NCBI GenBank assembly: GCA_046154695.1
Contig: JBJXFI010000207.1
Coordinates: forward strand, 1 to 13,120
Length of the DNA stretch: 13,120 bases
Origin: DALYLB01 sp046154695
GTDB lineage: Bacteria; Acidobacteriota; Blastocatellia; RBC074
Direction: 5' to 3'
The notes beneath the pieces are model-generated. The model made no database searches. It was not told where the DNA came from and saw only the letters and a program-made list of their open reading frames with translations. This document shows, one piece after another, positions 6,688-13,120 of this stretch (its first letter is position 1; the number at the start of each line of letters is the position of its first letter). A program made the position numbers and the translations under genes.

Positions 6688-8643
6688 ATGCCGGCCAGCA
6701 AAAGAGTCGCGCGATATCTGATCGTTCTGATCCTTGCGTTCTTCTTCTTCCGGTCGCAGGAGGGATCCTCTCCGGCGCAGGGGCCGGACTTCGCCGAGGC
6801 GCTCTATCCTGTGCTGGAGAAGGCCGCGTGCCGGTCGTGCCATTCCCCGGACGGCGTGGCGTCAGCGACGCGATTGCTCTTTCCCGAGCCGGGGGCCGAC
6901 CGCGAGCAGATCGAGGCGTTCGGGCGCTCGCTGGCCGCGCTCGTCGATCGGGCGAAACCGGAAGAGTCGCTGCTGCTCAGAAAGCCGACGAACATGATCG
7001 CGCATGCGGGGGGACGCCGAATCCGGCCGGGCGGCGAAGAGGAGCGCGTACTGCGTTTATGGGTCGATCGACTGACGCGGCTCACGCCCGACGAACTCGC
7101 GCGCGCGCGTGCGGTTCGCGAAGCCGGTGCAGCGAGCGTCCCGCGCCCCTCGGTCGCGCTGCGCCGCCTGACGCACAGCCAGTACAACAACACCATCCGG
7201 GATCTGCTCAACGATCCGAGCGCGCCCGCGAATCAGTTTCCTCCCGAGGACTTCCTGAACGGGTTCAAAACGCAGGATCAGGCGCTGTCGCTGTCGCCGC
7301 TGCTCGTGGAGGCTTACAGCGGAGCGGCCGAGCGGCTGGCGCGCAACGCGTTTCTCGGCGGCGATCGCCGGGGGCTGATCCCGTGCCGGCCTTCGGCGGC
7401 CTGCCGCGCGCGATTCATTCGCGAGTTCGGATTGAAGGCGTTTCGCCGCCCGCTCGACCCGGATGAACAGCGGCGCTACGAAGGGCTCTTCAGCCGCGAA
7501 GCCGATTTTTACAAGGGCGCGCAGCTCGCCGTCGAGGCGATGCTTCAGTCTCCGGGCTTTCTCTTCCGCCTGGAAGAGACGGCCAATCCGCGATGGAAGC
7601 CGTATGCGGCGGCGAGCCGCCTGTCATACGCGTTGTGGGACACGATGCCCGACGCGCCGTTGTTGGAGAGCGCCGCGCGCGGAGGCCTCGCCGCGCCCGA
7701 GGGCGTCGAGGCCGTCGCGCGGGGGATGCTCGCCGATCCGCGCGCGCGCCAGGCGATGGATGAGTTCGTCTCGCAATGGCTGCGCTTCGACCGGCTCTTG
7801 ACCGCCGGCAAGGACCGCCGCCGGTTCCCCAATTTCAACCGCGAGACGGCCTTCGCGATGACCGAAGAGGCCCGCGCGTTCATCGCCGATCTGGTCTGGA
7901 ACGAGCGTGATTTCACGGCGGTCTTCACCGCCGATTACAGTTTCGCGAACGCCGATCTCGCGGCCATTTACGGCGTGCCCGCGCCGGCGCGCGAGTTCGA
8001 CCGCATCCGGTTCCCGTGGGAATCGGAGCGCGCCGGGCTGCTGGGGCAGACGCTCTTCCTGACATTGACCGCGAAGCCGGACGAGACGTCGCCGACGGCG
8101 CGCGGGCTCTTCATTCGCGAACAGTTTCTTTGCCAGCACGTCGCCGAACCGCCGCCCGGCGTCAACACCAATCTGCCCGAGATCACCGAGGCGAAACCGC
8201 AAACCAATCGGGATCGCATGCGCGAGCACGCCGTCAATCCGAGCTGCGCGACGTGCCACAACCTGATCGATCCCATCGGCTTCGGCTTCGAGAAGTTCGA
8301 CGCCATCGGCGCGCGGCGCGAACAGTTCAAGCTGCAGTTCTTCGGCGATTACGAGGGCGGCCACAATCAGAAGAAGCCCAGGGCGGTCGAGCTCGCCCTG
8401 GACACGACGGGGTATGTCGCCGGCCTCGCCGACTCGAAATTCTCGGGCCCGCGCGAGCTTGGCGCCGTCCTCGCCCGCTCGCCGCAATGCCAGGAGTGCC
8501 TGGTCAAACAATATTTTCGCTATACCGCCGGGCGTATGGAGTCGCCCGCCGACCGCGACCTGCTCCGAAAAGTGACCGAGGACTTCAGGAAGTCGCAATT
8601 CCGGTTCAAAGAGCTTATGATTTCACTCGTTCGTTCGAGATAG
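6688..8643 (+). CDS. Exported multi-domain cytochrome c (DUF1587-1595-1592-1588-1585)
   Basis: A 651-residue exported protein. An N-terminal hydrophobic segment (YLIVLILAFFFF) is a signal or anchor. A first haem motif CRSCH sits at residues 48-52 in a short cytochrome c module. DUF1587 begins near residue 152 (RLTHSQYNNTIRDLL), DUF1595 near 242 (GLKAFRRPLDPDEQRRY), DUF1592 from about 300 (AMLQSPGFLFRLE), DUF1588 from about 450 with a second haem motif CATCH at 520-524 followed by DPIGFGFEKFDAIG, and DUF1585 from about 572 with C601-x-x-C604. This order is standard for planctomycete-type cytochromes, whose substrate is unknown; electron transfer coupled to an oxidation in the periplasm is the usual guess. 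Ribosome site gaggtg lies 7 nt before the ATG. The stop codon is inside the ribosome site of the next gene, so the two form an operon. Confidence 0.9.
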   Translation: MPASKRVARYLIVLILAFFFFRSQEGSSPAQGPDFAEALYPVLEKAACRSCHSPDGVASATRLLFPEPGADREQIEAFGRSLAALVDRAKPEESLLLRKPTNMIAHAGGRRIRPGGEEERVLRLWVDRLTRLTPDELARARAVREAGAASVPRPSVALRRLTHSQYNNTIRDLLNDPSAPANQFPPEDFLNGFKTQDQALSLSPLLVEAYSGAAERLARNAFLGGDRRGLIPCRPSAACRARFIREFGLKAFRRPLDPDEQRRYEGLFSREADFYKGAQLAVEAMLQSPGFLFRLEETANPRWKPYAAASRLSYALWDTMPDAPLLESAARGGLAAPEGVEAVARGMLADPRARQAMDEFVSQWLRFDRLLTAGKDRRRFPNFNRETAFAMTEEARAFIADLVWNERDFTAVFTADYSFANADLAAIYGVPAPAREFDRIRFPWESERAGLLGQTLFLTLTAKPDETSPTARGLFIREQFLCQHVAEPPPGVNTNLPEITEAKPQTNRDRMREHAVNPSCATCHNLIDPIGFGFEKFDAIGARREQFKLQFFGDYEGGHNQKKPRAVELALDTTGYVAGLADSKFSGPRELGAVLARSPQCQECLVKQYFRYTAGRMESPADRDLLRKVTEDFRKSQFRFKELMISLVRSR

Positions 8644-8648
8644 GAGGA
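8642..8648 (+). promoter_or_regulatory. Ribosome binding site deciding a GTG start
   Basis: aggagga lies 7 nt before GTG at 8656 and overlaps the TAG stop (8641-8643) of the cytochrome gene. It supports the GTG over the ATG at 8671 and ties the two genes into one transcript. Confidence 0.8.
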
Positions 8649-8655
8649 CCTGCCT

Positions 8656-9966
<1,311 letters not shown>

Positions 9967-9981
9967 AACAAAAGCGGATCT

Positions 9982-10069
9982 GCCACGAATGAACACGAAT
10001 GAACACGAATGAAAGGACGGGGAAGCACCGCCGTGAATTCATTCGTGAAGATTCGTGTTCATTCGTGGC
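9982..10069. repeat. Periodic palindrome, copy 3, with 32-nt arms
   Basis: Left arm 9982-10013 is three direct copies of cacgaatgaa. Right arm 10038-10069 is its reverse complement with three mismatches; the outer 19 bp (9982-10000 and 10051-10069) match exactly. The loop is 24 nt. It lies between two convergent operons and could act as a two-way transcription barrier, although there is no clean T-tract directly after the stem on the plus strand (tctttttt at 10075-10082). Confidence 0.85.
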
Positions 10070-10086
10070 CAACCTCTTTTTTATGC

Positions 10087-10965
10087 TTACAAAATCCGGA
10101 TTTCGGGCCGTGCCGTGCGAAGCTCATCGCGCCCCTTCTCGGTCATTGCGCTTCCGGCGAGGTCCACGATTCGCAGCGCGGGCCACGAAGCCAGCACCGT
10201 CGCGGCCGGATCCTCCAGCCGTTTGCAGCCGCGCAGGCTGAGGCGTTCGAGCCTGGAAAGGCTCTTGAGCTTTTCGAGCCGGCGGGCCGTGATCGCCATT
10301 CCATCGAGGCGCAGCTCGCGCAGTTCCTTCAAAGTCGCGATCGCCTCCAGCCCCGTGTCGGTCAGGCTGACGGACCAGAGACCGGAGTCGGTGCGCTGCT
10401 CGCCGCCGATGCTGAGCGAGGCGAGCCCCGGCAGGTGCCGCAGGGCCTGCAACCCGACATCCGTGAGTTTGTTTCCGCCAAGAAACAGCTCCCGCAGATT
10501 CCGCAGCGGCGTCAGGTGGTCGAGCCCGACATCCGTGATCTGGGCATACCCAACGTCGAGCGATTCGAGGGTCGCCACGCCGGCGAGATGCTCCAGCGTC
10601 GTGTCGGTCACCTTCGTGCCGCGCAGGTTCAACCGCTTCAGCCGCTTCCATCCCTTGACCGAGGCCATTCCCTCATCGGTGATCTGCTCCGCGTAATAGA
10701 GATTCAACTCCGCGATCGCGGGCGCGTTCTTCAACTGCCGCAGCCCGTGATCGGTGATTCGCGTCAGCGAGAGATCGAGCCGCGCCAGATGCGGCAGCGC
10801 GGCCAGGCGCGGCATGTCGGCATCGGTCACCCAACTCGACCGCAGATCGACCTCCGTGATATTTCCGGCGCGATCGCGCGTGACCGCGCCGCCGGCCTCC
10901 GTGATCCAGTCGGGATATGCCGGCAGCGCCAGAATGATCAGTAGCAGGGGGAAGAATGGCTTCAT
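10087..10965 (-). CDS. Exported leucine-rich-repeat protein, single module
   Basis: A 292-residue protein with a short signal peptide (MKPFFPLLLIILALPAYP). A header follows at residues about 20-47 (WITEAGGAVTRDRAGNITEV), then about nine leucine-rich repeats (52-280) of roughly 24 residues, in which T-x-V-T-D-x-G-L recurs, and a C-terminal cap ending ARPEIRIL. Such repeats make a curved protein-binding solenoid; no enzyme motif is seen. Header and cap match those in the upstream neighbour, so they are paralogues. The start at 10965 has gagga 5 nt upstream; a longer frame to 11037 would overlap the neighbour and lacks a signal peptide. Second gene of a minus-strand operon, 17 nt after the first. 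Confidence 0.85.
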   Translation of the reverse strand: MKPFFPLLLIILALPAYPDWITEAGGAVTRDRAGNITEVDLRSSWVTDADMPRLAALPHLARLDLSLTRITDHGLRQLKNAPAIAELNLYYAEQITDEGMASVKGWKRLKRLNLRGTKVTDTTLEHLAGVATLESLDVGYAQITDVGLDHLTPLRNLRELFLGGNKLTDVGLQALRHLPGLASLSIGGEQRTDSGLWSVSLTDTGLEAIATLKELRELRLDGMAITARRLEKLKSLSRLERLSLRGCKRLEDPAATVLASWPALRIVDLAGSAMTEKGRDELRTARPEIRIL

Positions 10966-10970
10966 ATGAT

Positions 10971-10975
10971 TCCTC
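10971..10975 (-). promoter_or_regulatory. Ribosome binding site deciding the small LRR gene start
   Basis: gagga on the minus strand lies 5 nt before the ATG at 10965, within the 17-nt gap after the upstream gene's stop. It supports the signal-peptide start over the longer frame. Confidence 0.6.
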
Positions 10976-10982
10976 GTAACGG

Positions 10983-12974
10983 TCAGCTCTTTCTTCGATT
11001 CGAGAGCGACGAGTCGCGATCGAAGATGATCCGGCATGCGGGCAGCGCGGCTTTCAGCTCTTCATATCCTTTTTGGCTCACGAGCGTGTGATAGAGGTTG
11101 AGCTGTTCGAGGCGCTTCATCTCCTTGAGCGCCGGGATTCCCGCGTCGGAGACATCGGTCGTGTCGAGGCGCAGCTCGCGCAGGCGGGGCAGTCCTTTCA
11201 GCAGATCGAGCGCCCTGTCGTCGATGGCGGTGTAGTCGAGGTTGAGCGCGGCCAGATTCTTCAGCGCCGCGATGGCCGCCATCCCCGCATTGCTCGCGCG
11301 CGTGCGAAGGATCTCGAGGCGTTCCAGATGTTCGAGCGGCCGCAGGTGGGCGAGCCCCTTGTCCGTGAGGCGCGTGTGATTGAGCGTGAGTTCGCGCAGG
11401 CTCGGGATCGCCGCCAGATGCCGCAATCCCTCATCGCCCGTATCGGTGCCGTCGAGGTCGAGCAGCCGCAGCCGCGCGAGGCGGCCGAGATGCTTCAATC
11501 CGTCATTGGTGAGATCGGTCGCGCTGAGCCGCAGCCGTTCGAGGCCCGCGAGATCGCCGATCCGCGCCAGCCCCTCATCCGCGATCGGAGCCCCGGTCAG
11601 GTCCAGACTGGCGAGCGCCGGCAGCGCCTTGAGATGGGCCATTCCCGGCCCGCGAACGAGCGTGCCCCCGAGCTGCAGCGACTGAAGCGCAGGCAGCCCG
11701 GCCAGATGCGCAAGCCCATTGTCGGAGACGGTCGTGGCGCTGAGATTCAGCGCCTTCAGGCCGGCAAGCCCCTTGAGCGATTGCAATCCCAGATCGCCGA
11801 TCTCCGTGGCCTCGAGGTCGAGCGATTCGAGGCTCCGGAGCGAAGCCAGGTGGGCCAGTTGCGCATCCGCGACGCCCGTGGATGCCAGCGAGATCGCGCG
11901 CAGGCGGTTCCCGTCGAAATCGGCCCGGCCGCCGAGCGCCCTGACCCAGGCGGCGATGGCCTCTTCGCTCGCGCCGGACGGGCGCGCGGTCTTCGCCGCT
12001 TCCGTCTCCGCCACGCGCGCGTTCACGAAATCGACCCGGCAGTTCGGCAACGCGGCCCGGAAGCCCTCGATTCCCGTGCCGGTCACGCGACTGTAGCGCA
12101 GATCGAGGCTCGTCAGGCTCTTGAGCGCCGTCAGCCGGGAGAGCCCGGTATTCGTGATGCGGCTTCGATAAAGATTCAGCTCCCGCAGCCGCGTCATGCC
12201 CGCAAGCGTCTCGACCGAGGCGTCGGTGAGCCCCGCGCCCAGCAGATTCAGACTGCGCATCGCCGTTAGGTTCCGCAACTGCGCCACGCCGGCATCCGAG
12301 ATTTTCGCGCCGCTCAGATCCAGCTCCTCCAACTGCGTCAGGCCGCGCAAATGGTCCAGCCCCTCATCCGTCACCAGCGTGTCCCGCAGATGCAGCCGCC
12401 GCAGCCGCTTCAACCCCGCAAGCCCCTTCATCCCCTCATCGTTGAAGGGCGTCAGGCTCAGATCGAGCGATTCGAGGTTGACGAGCGGCGCCAGGCTGAG
12501 CTTCGCGATCCGGCATTGCGCGCAGCGCAGCTCGCGCAATTGCCCGAGCCCGAGCAGGTGCGCCAGCCCCTTGTCCTGCACGTTGACGTTGGTCAGAAAA
12601 TGGAGGCTGAAATGGAGCTTTTCGAGATGCTTCAATCCCGCCAGATGCTTCAATTGATCATTGGCATCGAGCCGGCTGCCCGCCCCCGGATTCCAGATCG
12701 GTCCCGGCAGATAGAGCTCTCTCAGATGGACGAGGCCGCCGATCTTCTCCAGATCCTCCGGAACGATCAGCGTTCCCACCAGATCGATGCCGAGAATGCG
12801 AACCTCGCCCGCCGGGATCCGCGCCAGATCGGCAATCGGGCGCGGATTCCCCTCGATGATGACCCGGCCGCCCTGCCGAAGAACCCACTCGGCGATTTCC
12901 CGCTCCGAGGCCGGCGCCGCGACGACCGATGAGAAACAGAGCAGCAGGACGACGATCGATCCTTTCCAGCGCAT
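10983..12974 (-). CDS. Exported leucine-rich-repeat protein with duplicated header-LRR-cap module
   Basis: A 663-residue exported protein; the signal peptide is MRWKGSIVVLLLCFSSVVAA. Module 1: header at residues 23-49 (SEREIAEWVLRQGGR... then GN), repeats about 80-306, cap ALPNCRVDF at 308-316. After a linker rich in Ala and Glu (317-335), module 2 has a header at 336-362 (SEEAIAAWVRALGGR... then GN), regular 24-residue repeats 365-640, and cap ALPACRIIF at 643-651. Repeats follow L-x-x-L-x-L-x-x-T-x-V-T-D-x-G-L. Likely a large protein-binding solenoid in the periplasm or on the surface; partner unknown. The first module is less regular, with an insertion-like stretch at 91-106 (PIWNPGAGS). 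Start chosen because gaggaga lies 5 nt upstream and the signal peptide begins there. First gene of the LRR operon. Confidence 0.87.
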   Translation of the reverse strand: MRWKGSIVVLLLCFSSVVAAPASEREIAEWVLRQGGRVIIEGNPRPIADLARIPAGEVRILGIDLVGTLIVPEDLEKIGGLVHLRELYLPGPIWNPGAGSRLDANDQLKHLAGLKHLEKLHFSLHFLTNVNVQDKGLAHLLGLGQLRELRCAQCRIAKLSLAPLVNLESLDLSLTPFNDEGMKGLAGLKRLRRLHLRDTLVTDEGLDHLRGLTQLEELDLSGAKISDAGVAQLRNLTAMRSLNLLGAGLTDASVETLAGMTRLRELNLYRSRITNTGLSRLTALKSLTSLDLRYSRVTGTGIEGFRAALPNCRVDFVNARVAETEAAKTARPSGASEEAIAAWVRALGGRADFDGNRLRAISLASTGVADAQLAHLASLRSLESLDLEATEIGDLGLQSLKGLAGLKALNLSATTVSDNGLAHLAGLPALQSLQLGGTLVRGPGMAHLKALPALASLDLTGAPIADEGLARIGDLAGLERLRLSATDLTNDGLKHLGRLARLRLLDLDGTDTGDEGLRHLAAIPSLRELTLNHTRLTDKGLAHLRPLEHLERLEILRTRASNAGMAAIAALKNLAALNLDYTAIDDRALDLLKGLPRLRELRLDTTDVSDAGIPALKEMKRLEQLNLYHTLVSQKGYEELKAALPACRIIFDRDSSLSNRRKS

Positions 12975-12979
12975 GAATT

Positions 12980-12986
12980 TCTCCTC
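12980..12986 (-). promoter_or_regulatory. Ribosome binding site deciding the large LRR gene start
   Basis: gaggaga on the minus strand, 5 nt before the ATG at 12974. The frame is open further upstream to 13031, but that part reads through a hairpin and lacks a ribosome site. Confidence 0.7.
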
Positions 12987-12998
12987 AGGAAATCGTTT

Positions 12999-13049
12999 GG
13001 AGTTCCGCCTTGTATCTTGAGATTGAGACAAGGCGGTTGTAAAAACTCC
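12999..13049. repeat. Hairpin upstream of the LRR operon, related to the composite-element end
   Basis: ccgccttgt (13005-13013) pairs with acaaggcgg (13028-13036) around a 14-nt loop. Outside it ggagtt (12999-13004) pairs with aactcc (13044-13049) across a 7-nt bulge. Its left side, ggagttccgcctt, is identical to the start of the repeat at 1796. It lies 13 nt beyond the ribosome site of the LRR gene, so it could be in the leader of that mRNA. Confidence 0.6.
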
Positions 13050-13059
13050 TTGTTTTGAT

Positions 13060-13081
13060 GCTTCCGGTGACGGCCGGAAGC
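13060..13081. repeat. 8-bp inverted repeat near the right edge
   Basis: gcttccgg (13060-13067) and ccggaagc (13074-13081) surround tgacgg. Further out, ggtgac (13066-13071) also has an inverted partner gtcacc (13113-13118). No complete gene or clear promoter can be seen between 12975 and 13120. Confidence 0.45.
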
Positions 13082-13120
13082 GGGCAAAGATGAAGCTGAG
13101 TATCCGCCTACGGTCACCAC

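Noticed and set aside
7624..8598. 324-residue minus-strand frame opposite the cytochrome
   Set aside because: Shadow of a gene with clear domains and haem motifs; no ribosome site or family match.
9982..10069. CRISPR array
   Set aside because: Repeat units are 10-12 nt with no unique spacers and are mirrored, not all direct; no cas genes nearby.
11073..12269. 398-residue plus-strand frame opposite the LRR gene
   Set aside because: Periodic only because the LRR gene is periodic; no recognisable fold or ribosome site.

Overview
The window is GC-rich (roughly 60-65% by eye in the genes). It looks like a chromosomal stretch from a free-living, Gram-negative-type bacterium. Most protein families here (an exported cytochrome with DUF1587/1592/1588/1585 domains next to a DUF1552 protein, exported leucine-rich-repeat proteins, a sialidase-fold protein, a D-aminoacylase-like amidohydrolase) are typical of Acidobacteriota, and also of Planctomycetota and Verrucomicrobiota. 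The palindromic intergenic repeats fit the same kind of genome. Acidobacteriota is my best guess from family content alone. No rRNA or tRNA is present to settle it.

Layout, left to right. Positions 1-609 carry no convincing gene but several palindromic repeats. A SPOR-domain exported protein follows (610-1677, +) with a good intrinsic terminator. The gap 1678-2360 holds a composite palindrome of about 364 bp and, just before the next start, an operator-like inverted repeat. A sialidase-fold exported protein (2361-3581, +) converges on a translationally coupled pair on the minus strand: a dimethylargininase-family hydrolase (3950-4729) and a small cupin (3598-3957). Across a divergent intergenic region lies an exported D-aminoacylase-like amidohydrolase (4925-6553, +). 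After another palindromic repeat comes a two-gene operon (6688-9966, +): the multi-domain cytochrome and the Tat-exported DUF1552 protein. A very clean 32-bp-arm palindrome separates this operon from a convergent two-gene operon on the minus strand (10087-12974) encoding two paralogous exported leucine-rich-repeat proteins. Positions 12975-13120 contain two hairpins and no complete gene.

How the genes work together: most products carry export signals, so the theme is envelope or periplasmic function. Only the hydrolase-cupin pair looks cytoplasmic. Three tight pairs are likely co-transcribed: hydrolase-cupin (8-nt overlap), cytochrome-DUF1552 (12-nt gap) and the LRR pair (17-nt gap). I see no sign of a defence system, prophage, transposase, integrase or CRISPR array.

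The most interesting signals are the intergenic repeats: arrays of tiny triloop hairpins containing the GCGAAGC core, three periodic long palindromes, and the composite palindrome. Next is the LRR locus, in which a header-LRR-cap module occurs three times (twice within one protein and once in its neighbour).
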